Positions 24,835 to 34,197 of a stretch of 64,000 nucleotides of DNA are shown one piece after another (positions within the stretch are counted from its first letter, which is position 1; the number at the start of each line of letters is the position of its first letter). Below the pieces are notes generated by a model. That model saw only the letters and a program-made list of their open reading frames with translations, ran no database searches and was not told the origin of the DNA. A program made the position numbers and the translations under genes. The stretch lies in NCBI GenBank assembly GCA_910583605.1, contig CAJTXN010000013.1:1-64000 (forward strand), given 5' to 3'. This stretch comes from an uncultured Lachnospiraceae bacterium (GTDB lineage Bacteria > Bacillota > Clostridia > Lachnospirales > Lachnospiraceae).

Positions 24835-26112
24835 ATGCGGGATAAAGTGAAAATTGAGACATTAAAAGAATGGGAAGCTGATACGCAGCAGTATTACGCA
24901 CCGGGAGTACTGCTGCGGGTACATAACGGAAAAGGTGTTTTAAGAGAAGTTTTTGGAACGTTGGAAGGAAAGACTTATTTATCTCTGATGATGGGAACGG
25001 AACCGCTTTTTGAATTTCAGGGGAACGAATATTTTTGTCCGACCTGTGAAAAAATTCTGCGGAGCGGGTATGGTCTGGGTCCGGAGTATCATATACAGAC
25101 GGATAAAATTAATCAAAAGAAAGAAACTGTCCCGCTGCAGTCGGCAATTAAGGAAATAGAACCGTTGCTGGGCCTTCTGCCCTCTGGTTTTTATGCAGTT
25201 ATAGATACGGTTCTGCATCCGACGGATGGTAATGGACATATCTTTTGGGATGTTCCGGCAGGGATGACGGATGTGGATACAACAGATTGGAAAGGGACTT
25301 GTTTATATTATTTTGGAAACGGAGAATGGGGAAGCTCAAGACCGCATTTTATGGTTGCTACTGAGCCGAAATGCCAATGTAATATTGAACGGGTGGAATA
25401 TTACAGAAAAAATCCGGGCAGCAGGGCAATCGCATATTACATGGATGGCTATATGACTGCATTACTGGACGGACATCATAAAACCCTTGCAGCGGCGTTG
25501 GAAAACAGAGATATCAATGCATTGGTGATTATTCCGGCACATCTGTATTGGAAAGGTATACCGGGAACGGAAGGATATACTCCGGCATTAAGTGCAGGGG
25601 AGTTATCATTTTATTTTGAAGATTTAAATATTGGTAAAAAGGAGGTCCGGAAATTTTCGAAGGAGAATCCTTGGAGTACACGTGTAACTGAAGCAGAAAT
25701 GTATGATATCCGCAAACGAGTGATAAAAAATAATCAGGCGCATGAACTTCCGGTTCCGGCAGACGGAATTGCGGAACGTTATCCGGATGTAAGGGAACAG
25801 GCATATATCGACAGTATGGGGGTGATTCCGGATGAATTGCTGGAGGATATTTTACAAAAACGAATGGTTTATTCCGATGAGGAAGTTCAGAGATTAATGA
25901 TTGTATTAAGCGGAATACATCATAAAAGAGCTCGGGAAATGGGTGAATTTTTCAGCAGACAGCCGTATTTGGGCGAAACACTGTATGTGGTTCTGAAAGA
26001 GATGATGAAATTACCGGGAGATGAAGAATTGGAAGCGTTTTTTATTGAGAGAATGGTGGAATTAGAGGATGAGTATCCGTATATCAGGGATTTGATTTTA
26101 GATTATTTATAA
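24835..26112 (+). CDS. Unidentified protein with CxxC pair and DGHHK motif
   Basis: ATG 24835 has an AAGGAGG site 10 bp upstream; an earlier in-frame start at 24802 is less likely. The 425-residue product has a CPTCEK knuckle near residue 70 and a CQC near 180. The segment MTALLDGHHKTLAAALENRDINALVIIP resembles the DGHHR/K signature of ParB/Srx-like and DUF1015 folds. The C-terminal 120 residues form helical, HEAT-like pairs. There is no signal peptide. I do not recognise the whole protein. Its position just behind rarA hints at cotranscription but not at function. Confidence 0.75.
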   Translation: MRDKVKIETLKEWEADTQQYYAPGVLLRVHNGKGVLREVFGTLEGKTYLSLMMGTEPLFEFQGNEYFCPTCEKILRSGYGLGPEYHIQTDKINQKKETVPLQSAIKEIEPLLGLLPSGFYAVIDTVLHPTDGNGHIFWDVPAGMTDVDTTDWKGTCLYYFGNGEWGSSRPHFMVATEPKCQCNIERVEYYRKNPGSRAIAYYMDGYMTALLDGHHKTLAAALENRDINALVIIPAHLYWKGIPGTEGYTPALSAGELSFYFEDLNIGKKEVRKFSKENPWSTRVTEAEMYDIRKRVIKNNQAHELPVPADGIAERYPDVREQAYIDSMGVIPDELLEDILQKRMVYSDEEVQRLMIVLSGIHHKRAREMGEFFSRQPYLGETLYVVLKEMMKLPGDEELEAFFIERMVELEDEYPYIRDLILDYL

Positions 26113-26117
26113 TTTAA

Positions 26118-26589
26118 TACTTTGAATTCAGCTCCACCAAGATAAGGGAAAATCCGTATCAATACTGGAACTGGCTTTCGGTTGTAGTACGGTCTTATTT
26201 TGTGAAAAAAGTTTTGCTGATTGGCAGTGAAAGTACCGGGAAATCCACACTGACCATTAATCTGGCCAATCATTTCAATACCAATTATATTGAAGAAGCA
26301 GGAAGAGAAATATCTGAACGCTCCGGTACGGATTTAATGATGTTGTCAGAGGATTTTACGGAAATATTATTACAGCATAAGTTAAATGAAATAAAAGCAG
26401 TGAAAAACAGTAATCAGGTATTATTCATTGATACGGATACATTGATTACCCGGTTTTATATGGACTTTTTAAATGATAACAAAAAAGAATTAAATAAAAA
26501 TTTATCCGATTATAAACATATGCGGAGATTATCAGGAGCGGTATAATAAAGCCGTGCAGTTGGTTCAGGAATTATTTAAGAAGTGGTAA
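26118..26589 (+). pseudogene. nadR: NadR-like kinase/adenylyltransferase pseudogene
   Basis: The frame from about 26118 begins inside the nucleotidyltransferase domain (STKIRENPYQYWNWL) and leads to the kinase P-loop (LLIGSESTGKST) and IEEAGREISER. After about residue 100 of the open frame a central piece is missing. The correct C-terminus (GDYQERYNKAVQLVQELFKKW, split across the frame) appears only in a shifted frame, ending at 26589. Intact NadR is about 340 residues and makes NAD from nicotinamide riboside. This copy has lost its N-terminus and the middle of the kinase domain. Confidence 0.78.
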
Positions 26590-26616
26590 TAGTGCAAGAA
26601 TGGTCATATTGTTAAA

Positions 26617-26645
26617 TTGTTAGTGTTTTTCATATATGATATAAT
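26617..26645 (+). promoter_or_regulatory. Promoter-like sequence upstream of second two-component system
   Basis: TTGTTA (26617-26622), a 17-bp spacer and TATAAT (26640-26645). The regulator starts about 180 bp later. The leader between them contains a short open frame (26647-26763, 38 codons, ending DDSGNKLA) that I cannot identify and that may be the remnant of another gene. Confidence 0.55.
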
Positions 26646-26828
26646 AGTGTATGCGTTAAAAGCGGCAATTGAGGCAGCAAGAGCAGGAGAAACCGGAAAC
26701 GGTTTGCAGTGGTGGCAGCATTTGAATCTTGCTTTGGACGATAGTGGGAATAAATTAGCATAATACTCTATTACAAGGTATTATAGAAGAAATCAGAACA
26801 ACGCTGTCAAAGCGGACAGGAGTTAAAA

Positions 26829-27533
26829 ATGCATTTTAATTGTCTGATAATAGATGATGAAGTAGATTTAGCAAAAATGACTTGTGAGTATTTTCAGATG
26901 TTTGATATATCCTGCATTTGGACGGATAGTATCAGTGGATATGAAAGGATAACAAGGGAACATACTTTTGATCTTCTGCTGCTGGATATTAATCTGCAGG
27001 AGGAAAGCGGCTTTCGTCTGTGTAAAGAGATTCGGGAGACATCGGATATTCCCATTTTATTTATCAGTGCCAGACAGAGTGATGATGATGTACTGATTGC
27101 ATTAAATATTGGCGGAGATGATTATATTAAAAAACCATACAGTTTAAGTGTACTGCTGGCAAAAGTGAAGATTATTCTGAAACGTATGGTAAATAAGGAA
27201 GTCTCTGACTCTGAGCCGGAATTGAGGAACAGGGATGATTCTGACAGGCTGCGTCTGGAGGAAAATACACTGAAAGTGTATGTAAACGGTAATGCTGTCA
27301 GCCTGAAAGCCAAAGAATTTAAGCTTTTAAAATGCTTGTCTGACCATAGAAATACCATTGTTACAAAGGAAGAATTGTTTAATACGGTATGGGGGGATAC
27401 TTATTTCAGCGACGGAACATTAAATGTCCATATACGAAAGCTTCGGGAGAAAATTGAAGAAAATCCCAATCAGCCGGTTTTGATTAAAACCGTATGGGGC
27501 GTAGGATATATTTTGGAAATTGAGGAACATTAA
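26829..27533 (+). CDS. OmpR-family response regulator
   Basis: This 234-residue regulator has a receiver domain with the acidic pair IIDDE, the phosphoacceptor Asp in LLLLDINL, Ser/Thr in FISAR and the Lys of IKKPY. The C-terminal winged-helix domain (LKAKEFKLLKCLSDH, KEELFNTVWGD, RKLREKIEENP, TVWGVGYI) is complete. The kinase gene starts three bases after the stop. By context it should control the ABC transporter genes at 29150-32280. Confidence 0.95.
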   Translation: MHFNCLIIDDEVDLAKMTCEYFQMFDISCIWTDSISGYERITREHTFDLLLLDINLQEESGFRLCKEIRETSDIPILFISARQSDDDVLIALNIGGDDYIKKPYSLSVLLAKVKIILKRMVNKEVSDSEPELRNRDDSDRLRLEENTLKVYVNGNAVSLKAKEFKLLKCLSDHRNTIVTKEELFNTVWGDTYFSDGTLNVHIRKLREKIEENPNQPVLIKTVWGVGYILEIEEH

Positions 27534-27536
27534 AAT

Positions 27537-28772
27537 ATGAAGATGCGTTATATTGTTTGCATATTCTCTATTATTATGCTGGGCGTGATGTTTGGCAATG
27601 TTTTGATATATTATGAGAAGGAGGAGGACTCCGTTGATATACTGTTTTATAATGATAAGATGAAACAGATGGAAATCGATTATCAGGAGGGGATGTCACA
27701 AAGTGATATCGAAAAAATTCATGAGTGTAATCTGATACCGATAGAAGCCCCGGACTATCTGGCGCAATTAAATAAAAGATTAAAAGACGGAGACCTTATT
27801 CTGGATTTTTATGTGAATGGACAACTGACCGGAAAAGCGGTATGGGATACGGAGCGACAGAACTATCAAAAGTTGAAGAAACAGCTATTTTACAAAGACA
27901 TTCTGATTTGTATGATTTTGATGGGAATTGGTTATTTTGTAATGATTATTTTATATGTTTCTTTTATCCGTCCGTTTAACAGACTTCAGAATTTTACGGC
28001 AGAGATTGCGAAAGGAAATCTGGATTTTCCGCTTCCGATGGAAAAACATAACTTTTTTGGTGCATTTACAGAGAGTTTTGACATTATGCGGGAGGAATTA
28101 CAGAAGGCAAAAGAACGGGAATATCTTGCGAACCGCAGTAAAAAAGAGGTGATTGCAGAGGTTTCCCATGACATCAAAACCCCGTTGGCAACTATCAAAG
28201 CAGCTTGTGAAGTCATACAGGTAAAAGAGAAAAATCTGGATACTTTGGAAAAGATTAATGTAATAGCGGGAAAAGCCGAAATGATAGATTCCCTTGTGGG
28301 AAATATGTTTCATGCCACATTGGAAGAACTGGAAGTTTTAAAAGTGGAAGTGACAGAAGAAAGCTCCGTTGAAGTAGAGCAAATGTTTCGGGAATTAAAA
28401 TATTATGGGGAGATTGTTATTTTAAATCCGGTTCCGGAATGTCTGGTGTTTATGGATAAATTAAGATTACAGCAGGTAATCGATAATATTATAAATAATT
28501 CCTATAAATATGCCGGTACAGAGATAGATGTCATGTTTGAGGAAACCGGTGATGGTATTCAGATAAAAATTCAGGATAGAGGAACCGGTGTACCGGATGA
28601 GGAACTGGCACTGATTACTGAGAAATTCTATCGTGGAAATAATACAAAAGGCAAGGCGGGTTCCGGACTTGGTCTGTATTTGGCAAAAGAGTTTATGAAG
28701 CAGATGGGCGGAGGACTGGAATGTTATAATCAGAAGGGGTTTGTTGTGGTTTTATATATCAGGAAAGTATAA
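27537..28772 (+). CDS. Sensor histidine kinase
   Basis: This 411-residue membrane kinase has a first transmembrane segment at about 3-23, an external loop of about 95 residues and a second segment at about 120-143. A HAMP-like linker (RPFNRLQNFTAEIAKGN) follows. The phosphoacceptor is in VSHDIKTPLATI. ATP-binding motifs are NNSYKYAG, DRGTGVPDEE, EKFYRGNN and GSGLGLYLAKEF. It has a longer external sensor loop than the 379 kinase. It pairs with the adjacent regulator. Confidence 0.95.
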   Translation: MKMRYIVCIFSIIMLGVMFGNVLIYYEKEEDSVDILFYNDKMKQMEIDYQEGMSQSDIEKIHECNLIPIEAPDYLAQLNKRLKDGDLILDFYVNGQLTGKAVWDTERQNYQKLKKQLFYKDILICMILMGIGYFVMIILYVSFIRPFNRLQNFTAEIAKGNLDFPLPMEKHNFFGAFTESFDIMREELQKAKEREYLANRSKKEVIAEVSHDIKTPLATIKAACEVIQVKEKNLDTLEKINVIAGKAEMIDSLVGNMFHATLEELEVLKVEVTEESSVEVEQMFRELKYYGEIVILNPVPECLVFMDKLRLQQVIDNIINNSYKYAGTEIDVMFEETGDGIQIKIQDRGTGVPDEELALITEKFYRGNNTKGKAGSGLGLYLAKEFMKQMGGGLECYNQKGFVVVLYIRKV

Positions 28773-28777
28773 AAATT

Positions 28778-28810
28778 GCGCTCGATTTATTGAATCTGGG
28801 CGCTATTTTT
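28778..28810 (+). terminator. Weak terminator after the kinase gene
   Basis: GCGC arms (28778 and 28799 onward) flank an imperfect GATT/AATC stem, followed by a run of T after 28804. This suggests partial termination between the two-component pair and the ABC genes. Confidence 0.45.
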
Positions 28811-28936
28811 GCGCATAAAGTGACAGTATAAAACAAATATGATGATTATCCATTTAAGAATCAGTTAAGGATTAGACAAGAGACAGATTAAGATTTATTC
28901 TCATTCTTCAATTATAATTGTTATATAAACTTAGAG

Positions 28937-29128
28937 ATTTACAAAATAGGCGTTTGCGAAACTCGTAGTCACAGGTCAGAAGTTTCAGCGCCTTACGACT
29001 TTGGGCGAACAATTCCGGTTTATTTGTCCGTTTAAAGCGAACAAATGAGCCGGAATTGTCCGACCAACGGAGTGAAAGCGAAACTTCTGACCTGTGACTA
29101 CGAGTTTCTCAATCACCTATTTACAAAA
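28937..29128. repeat. Palindromic mobile element, copy A
   Basis: A long inverted repeat: the outer arm from AAATAGG (28944) through CTCGTAGTCACAGGTCAGAAG pairs with CTTCTGACCTGTGACTACGAG through CCTATTT (29122). The centre holds a second pairing, GAACAATTCCGG / CCGGAATTGTCC. A 10-bp direct repeat, ATTTACAAAA, brackets it (28937-28946 and 29119-29128). There is no coding capacity. It lies in the leader of the ABC operon. The reverse complement of copy B (48001-48167) aligns with it along its whole length. Confidence 0.82.
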
Positions 29129-29149
29129 GTCGGAAAGGAAGATTATCAA

Positions 29150-29905
29150 ATGGAAGAAATATTGACAGCAAAAGATTTATGCAAGACATTTTCCAACGGG
29201 AGTGTTCAGCAGCATGTCCTTAAAAATTTAAATTTATCTGTTATAAAAGGAGATTTTACCGTTATTATGGGTAATTCCGGCTCCGGAAAAAGTACATTGC
29301 TGTATGCACTGTCAGGAATGGACAGACCAACGCTGGGTAGTATCCGATATCGGGAAGAAGAAATTTCTAAATATAACAATGACAAATTAGCGCTGTTTCG
29401 AAGGAAACATTGCGGTTTTATTTTTCAGCAGAATTATCTGAACGATACTATGAGTGTACTGGATAATGTTATGGTCAGCGGTTTACTGGTGACAAAAGAC
29501 AGAAAAGCATTGGCAGCACAGGCAAAGGAGCTGTTGAAGAAAGCAGGGGTAAATGAAAATGTATTTAATAAGTTTCCAACCCAGCTTTCCGGTGGGGAAC
29601 AGCAAAGGGTAGCGATGGTACGGGGAATCATTAATACACCGGAGATACTTTTTGCGGATGAACCTACCGGAGCACTAAACTCCGGGAATACGGAAAAAGT
29701 ATTAAATATTCTTACGGAACTGAACCGGAACGGACAGAGCATAGTTATGGTTACCCACGACATGAAATCTGCCAGACGGGGAAACCGTGTGTTGTATCTG
29801 AAAGACGGAGTAATCAGTGGAGAACTTATACTTGGAACATATACCAGCGGAGACAGGAAGCGTCATGATAAATTACGGGATTTTTTACAGGAAATGGGGT
29901 GGTAG
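29150..29905 (+). CDS. ABC transporter ATP-binding protein
   Basis: ATG 29150 follows GGAAAGGAAG; the frame stays open upstream only through the palindromic element. The 251-residue ATPase has a Walker A motif (GNSGSGKST), a Q-loop (FQQNYL), a signature (LSGGEQQR), Walker B (ILFADEPTGA) and an H-loop (VTHDMK). It belongs to the BceA/MacB group and works with the following FtsX permease, which begins two bases after its stop. The adjacent two-component system probably regulates it. The C-terminal extension after the H-loop is slightly longer than in the 1752 ATPase. Confidence 0.95.
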   Translation: MEEILTAKDLCKTFSNGSVQQHVLKNLNLSVIKGDFTVIMGNSGSGKSTLLYALSGMDRPTLGSIRYREEEISKYNNDKLALFRRKHCGFIFQQNYLNDTMSVLDNVMVSGLLVTKDRKALAAQAKELLKKAGVNENVFNKFPTQLSGGEQQRVAMVRGIINTPEILFADEPTGALNSGNTEKVLNILTELNRNGQSIVMVTHDMKSARRGNRVLYLKDGVISGELILGTYTSGDRKRHDKLRDFLQEMGW

Positions 29906-29907
29906 TT

Positions 29908-32280
29908 ATGTATTCCTTATTATTTATTGCTGCTAATAATATTAAGAAAAAGAAAAGTAATTCCGTCATTCTGTTATGCCTGGTCTCACTGTCTGTTTTA
30001 TTGTTGTATGTGAGCATTTCCATTTTAACAAATTCCGGAAAAGTTATGGATATGGCTTATGAGAAAGCTCATTCTGCTGATTATTATTTTATGTCTTCCA
30101 GTGACAAAACGGAAGAACTGACAGCATTGATGAAAGAACAGCCGGAGGTAGAGGAATTTGAAACGGAAGAATGTTTGTATATCCTGGATGCACGATATCA
30201 TAAAGAATCCGGAAAAGAAAAAACATATCAGTTTATATTTGGTTCCATAGATACGGAAAGAAGAATAGGTAAATTACAGCAGGAGTCAGAAAACAGTTTA
30301 ACGGAAAGTAAAATTTCTGATAATAGTATTCTTTTACCATACTATCTGAAAGCAGACGGAAGTTTTAAAGAAGGCGATATCCTGTTTCTTTCATTAAGGG
30401 GAATAGAATATAAATTTATAGTTTCCGGTTTTGTTGAGGATCCATTGTTTGCAACACCGTTAAATATTAGTGTCTATAAATGCTATATTACGGAAAAATG
30501 TATGCAGGATATATTAAGCAGGGAACCGGAATTAAATAATAATGTGCATCAGGAATACAAAGTCAGATTAAAAAAGGGCGAAAGTTCTTCGGTGTTTGAG
30601 AAAAAGATGTCAGAGTTAATTTCAACGGAAATTCCGGATCTGGAGGGACAGACGAATCTGGAACTTAATTATGAAGTGATGCGGGAAGGAAATATGGTAC
30701 TTTCAGATATAGTTATGGAAGTTATGCTTGTTTTTTCTATACTGCTTATTTTTATCGGTTTGATTATTATACGGTTCAGTGTAAGAAGTTTTGTGGAAGA
30801 AAACATGAAAAATATTGGAATTCTTAAGTCTTCCGGATATACCGGAAAACAATTACAGAGAGCTTCCATCTTAGAAATTATGGGAATTACTTTCATAGGA
30901 GTTGCTATTGGCCTGCTGTTGGGGGCAGTCTGCAGTAGCCCGATAGGAAATCTGGAAGCATCGATTATAGGTCTTCGCTGGAGTCAGATTTTTGATTACC
31001 GTGCAGCAGTGATATCCTGTGGTCTGGTCTTGATTCTGGTATTGGCAGCAACCGCTTCCGTCAGCCGGATATATCGGAAAGTTACAGTTTTGGATGCCTT
31101 AAGAGGAGGAATTCATACACATAATTTTAAAAAAAATTATTTCTCATTTGAGACCGGTGGGTTGCCGGAATCCATGACATTAGGATTAAAAAGCATAATG
31201 GGAGAAAAAATAAAAAGTTTGTCAATTCTTTGTATTATAATACTTTTAAGTTTTACCAGCTGCGTAGGATTTTCACTATATCAAAACTTTTCCAGGGATT
31301 ATACAAATGTGTTAAAAATAGCAGGGCTTGAACTGGGAACGGCTGTGGTTACAGGAGGGAATCTGGAACAGATTCAGGAACGTGTAGAAGCATGGGAGGA
31401 AATCCTTTTTACCAATCTGAATGAAACGGTAAATGTGAAAATTATAAACGGTGACAGAAAGATATCTTTGAGCTGTGATGTATGGGAAAAACCGGAGCGT
31501 CTAAAGAATGAATTAATGGTTAAAGGGCGTATGCTGAAAAATGATAATGAAATTGTCCTGACGACCAAGGCGGCAAAGAGAATAGGAGCGGATGTAGGTG
31601 ATGTGGTATATGTAGAATGTAAAGGAGAGAGGAAAGAGTATATTATATCCGGTATTGACCAGAAAATACAGCACCTTGGTATTAGAGGAATATTAAGTGT
31701 TGAAGGTGCAAAACGATTAGATGTATGGAATCCGAATTCGTTTTTGTATCTTTATGCCGGAGAGAATGTCTCTTATAACAAATTGGAAAAACGTCTGAAA
31801 GAAGAATTTAATGAAATCAGTATAATGGATAGTCAGAAACAGGCAGAAACGGCAATATCCAGTGTTTCTATGGGAATGAAATGGATTTGTATTGTATTTG
31901 TTATTATAACAATATTAGTGGTTATAATGATAGTTATGTTGCTGATTTGGTCTAAAATAATAAAAGAGCGTAAAAATTACGGGATATATAAAGCGATAGG
32001 ATATACTACGAGACAGTTGATTCTGCAGACAATGATGTCAAATCTGCCGATTATGTTAATCGGTTCCATAATCGGCAGTTTTATATCCATTTATATGACA
32101 AACCCATTGGTAACCCTTTGTCTGTCGATGTTTGGTATTCAGAAAATTGAAATGGTGATTTATCCCCGTTATCTGATTATTACAATTGCAGGAATTGTAA
32201 TAACGGCAGCATTGGTATCATGGATTTGTTCTAGCAGAATTCGCCGGATTGAACCGGTTAAAATGTTAGTGGAGGAGTAA
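29908..32280 (+). CDS. FtsX-family ABC transporter permease
   Basis: This 790-residue permease has an N-terminal helix (about 14-37), an external domain, then a first FtsX block (about 270-395) containing the conserved NIGILKSSGYTGKQL. A second external domain follows, and a final FtsX block (about 655-780) has NYGIYKAIGYTTRQL. The two blocks and two external domains match MacB/YtrF-like two-repeat permeases rather than the 737-residue protein at 2439, so the two transporters are distinct. GTG 29899 is an alternative start. The substrate is unknown. Confidence 0.9.
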   Translation: MYSLLFIAANNIKKKKSNSVILLCLVSLSVLLLYVSISILTNSGKVMDMAYEKAHSADYYFMSSSDKTEELTALMKEQPEVEEFETEECLYILDARYHKESGKEKTYQFIFGSIDTERRIGKLQQESENSLTESKISDNSILLPYYLKADGSFKEGDILFLSLRGIEYKFIVSGFVEDPLFATPLNISVYKCYITEKCMQDILSREPELNNNVHQEYKVRLKKGESSSVFEKKMSELISTEIPDLEGQTNLELNYEVMREGNMVLSDIVMEVMLVFSILLIFIGLIIIRFSVRSFVEENMKNIGILKSSGYTGKQLQRASILEIMGITFIGVAIGLLLGAVCSSPIGNLEASIIGLRWSQIFDYRAAVISCGLVLILVLAATASVSRIYRKVTVLDALRGGIHTHNFKKNYFSFETGGLPESMTLGLKSIMGEKIKSLSILCIIILLSFTSCVGFSLYQNFSRDYTNVLKIAGLELGTAVVTGGNLEQIQERVEAWEEILFTNLNETVNVKIINGDRKISLSCDVWEKPERLKNELMVKGRMLKNDNEIVLTTKAAKRIGADVGDVVYVECKGERKEYIISGIDQKIQHLGIRGILSVEGAKRLDVWNPNSFLYLYAGENVSYNKLEKRLKEEFNEISIMDSQKQAETAISSVSMGMKWICIVFVIITILVVIMIVMLLIWSKIIKERKNYGIYKAIGYTTRQLILQTMMSNLPIMLIGSIIGSFISIYMTNPLVTLCLSMFGIQKIEMVIYPRYLIITIAGIVITAALVSWICSSRIRRIEPVKMLVEE

Positions 32281-32284
32281 TTGT

Positions 32285-32497
32285 TCAGTCTCCGCCTGGT
32301 CCGTCCCGACGTTCCCGGTTATCCTCACGAACCACATATTTTGATGTGGAAGAATCGGTATCAGAATCTGTCTGATACTCATTTGGGGATTTTGAAGCGG
32401 ATTCGGCACTTCGTTTTACATTTTTATTGGTTCTGTGACAGTTGCTGAATTTTTCGGAATGACAGCAGGATTTCTTATTTGATTCCTGATTATGCAT
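32285..32497 (-). CDS. Small hydrophilic protein of unknown function
   Basis: This 70-residue frame has a strong AAAGGAG site 7 bp upstream of its ATG. The product is rich in Ser, Asn, Lys and Asp, with a CCHSEKFSNC cluster near the start and an acidic-basic tail. It is convergent with the permease gene. I do not recognise a family. The good translation signal is the main reason to accept it. Confidence 0.5.
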   Translation of the reverse strand: MHNQESNKKSCCHSEKFSNCHRTNKNVKRSAESASKSPNEYQTDSDTDSSTSKYVVREDNRERRDGPGGD

Positions 32498-32585
32498 AAT
32501 AAAGCTCCTTTCATTATTATTAATATAGTTTTACACAAAAGCAGCAGAATAATCTGGTAATAATTACACAGACTATTAAAAAATA

Positions 32586-34064
32586 ATGAAAGCATGGCTG
32601 GAGGCAGAATGGCATATGGAATCAATCTGGAGTGAAGAAGTTACAATACCTCCGCGCAAGGAGATGATAGGAGGCTTAAATACACAGGTGGCTGTGATTG
32701 GTGCAGGAATGGCGGGACTGCTGACTGCCTTTTTTCTGACCGGGCGGGGATATAATGTGATCGTTCTGGAGGCAGAACGGATTGCTGGAGGGCAGACGAA
32801 GCATACCACGGCTAAGATTACGGGACAGCATGGATTAATTTACGATAAATTAATCCGAAACTGCGGCATGGAGAAAGCAGGATTATATGCAGAGGCAAAT
32901 GAATCGGCAATCAGGGAATATCAGAAAATCATTGAAGAAAAGAATATTGAATGTGACTTTCAGCGGCTGCCTTCCTTTCTTTATTCCGAAAAACATGCAG
33001 AACCGTTGATGGCAGAAGCGGATGCTGCTGCCGCACTGGGGATCAAAGCATATTTTACCAGAAAAAATAAACTTCCGTTTCCTACGGCAGGGGCGGTTTG
33101 CTTTGAAGACCAGGCACAGTTTCATCCGCTGAAATTTATCAGAGCAATCGGGGAAGGGCTTACCGTTTTCGAAAATTCACGGGTGATTTCCGTAAAACAG
33201 CATGTAATCTATACGGAAAGAGGAACGGTTACGGCGGAAAATATTGTTTTTGCCACCCATTATCCGTTTATAAACGCACCAGGCTTTTATTTTATCCGGC
33301 AGCATCAGGAGCGAAGTTATGTATTGGCTCTTTCTAATGCGGAAAAACTGGACGGAATGTATTATGGAATTGACAAAGAAGCGCTTTCCTTTCGAAACAG
33401 CGGAGATATCCTGCTGTTAGGTGGCGGAGCACACCGGACCGGGGAAAACCGGGAAGGAGGTTCCTATGAGATGCTGAGAAAAGAGGCACGAAAGCTGTAT
33501 CCAAATGCTACAGAAATTGCACACTGGTCGGCACAGGATTGTATGCCCCATGATGAAATACCGTTTATTGGGAAATATTCTAAATTCAGACCTTACTGGT
33601 ATGTGGCAACAGGATTTAAAAAATGGGGTATGACAAGTTCCATGATTTCGGCAATGCTTATCAGTGACCTGATTCAGGGAAAAGAAAATAAATATGCCGA
33701 ATTATTTAAACCTCAAAGATTTTATTGCCGGGCATCAATGAAAAATCTTCTGAAGGACCTTGGAAAAAGTACGAAAGGACTGGTAAAAGGAAGTTTCCAT
33801 TTTCCATTCTCATCTGTTGAAAAGCTTCCGGAGGGGCATGGTGGAATTGTCAGAAAAGGCTTAAAACGATATGGGGTATATAAGGATGAGCAGGGAATCA
33901 TACATCAGATATCTGCAAAATGTCCTCATATGGGCTGTGAACTGGAATGGAATCCCGATGAATTAAGCTGGGACTGTCCCTGCCATGGCTCAAGGTATGA
34001 CTACGATGGAAAACTGTTGGATAATCCGGCGCAGATAAACAAACATTATACGGAAAATGATTAA
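32586..34064 (+). CDS. FAD-dependent oxidoreductase with C-terminal Rieske domain
   Basis: This 492-residue protein has an N-terminal DAO-type FAD-binding fold (AVIGAGMAGLLTAFFL, LEAERIAGGQTKHTTAKIT). About 85 C-terminal residues carry a Rieske 2Fe-2S centre with both ligand boxes (CPHMGC and CPCHGS). Between them, HWSAQDCMPHDEIPFIG and the GFKKWGM substrate-domain segment are typical of glycine-oxidase-like enzymes. The physiological substrate of this fusion family is not established. The ribosome binding site before ATG 32586 is weak, so the start is tentative. Confidence 0.9.
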   Translation: MKAWLEAEWHMESIWSEEVTIPPRKEMIGGLNTQVAVIGAGMAGLLTAFFLTGRGYNVIVLEAERIAGGQTKHTTAKITGQHGLIYDKLIRNCGMEKAGLYAEANESAIREYQKIIEEKNIECDFQRLPSFLYSEKHAEPLMAEADAAAALGIKAYFTRKNKLPFPTAGAVCFEDQAQFHPLKFIRAIGEGLTVFENSRVISVKQHVIYTERGTVTAENIVFATHYPFINAPGFYFIRQHQERSYVLALSNAEKLDGMYYGIDKEALSFRNSGDILLLGGGAHRTGENREGGSYEMLRKEARKLYPNATEIAHWSAQDCMPHDEIPFIGKYSKFRPYWYVATGFKKWGMTSSMISAMLISDLIQGKENKYAELFKPQRFYCRASMKNLLKDLGKSTKGLVKGSFHFPFSSVEKLPEGHGGIVRKGLKRYGVYKDEQGIIHQISAKCPHMGCELEWNPDELSWDCPCHGSRYDYDGKLLDNPAQINKHYTEND

Positions 34065-34117
34065 AAGAATTAGTATTTGATAGTAAATATTAATGGTATG
34101 ACAATGGATATAAATAT

Positions 34118-34158
34118 ACTGCCTCCCGGTTATTTGGTTTAAATAGCCGGGAGGCAGT
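34118..34158. terminator. Strong bidirectional hairpin terminator
   Basis: An 18-bp stem, ACTGCCTCCCGG...TATTT / AAATA...CCGGGAGGCAGT with one G-U pair, lies between the convergent FAD-Rieske and TrpB2 genes. The flanking A/T-rich sequence suits termination in both directions. Confidence 0.8.
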
Positions 34159-34197
34159 AAAATATTGTAAGTTCAAAAATTAATTATATATCAGTGT

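Noticed and set aside
29045..29149. Extended N-terminus of the second ABC ATPase
   Set aside because: It is the palindromic element A read as protein; ATG 29150 has a good site and gives the normal family start.
32416..32625. Hydrophobic minus-strand frame near the small Ser-rich protein
   Set aside because: It overlaps the better-supported 32285-32497 gene and its start region without an independent ribosome binding site.
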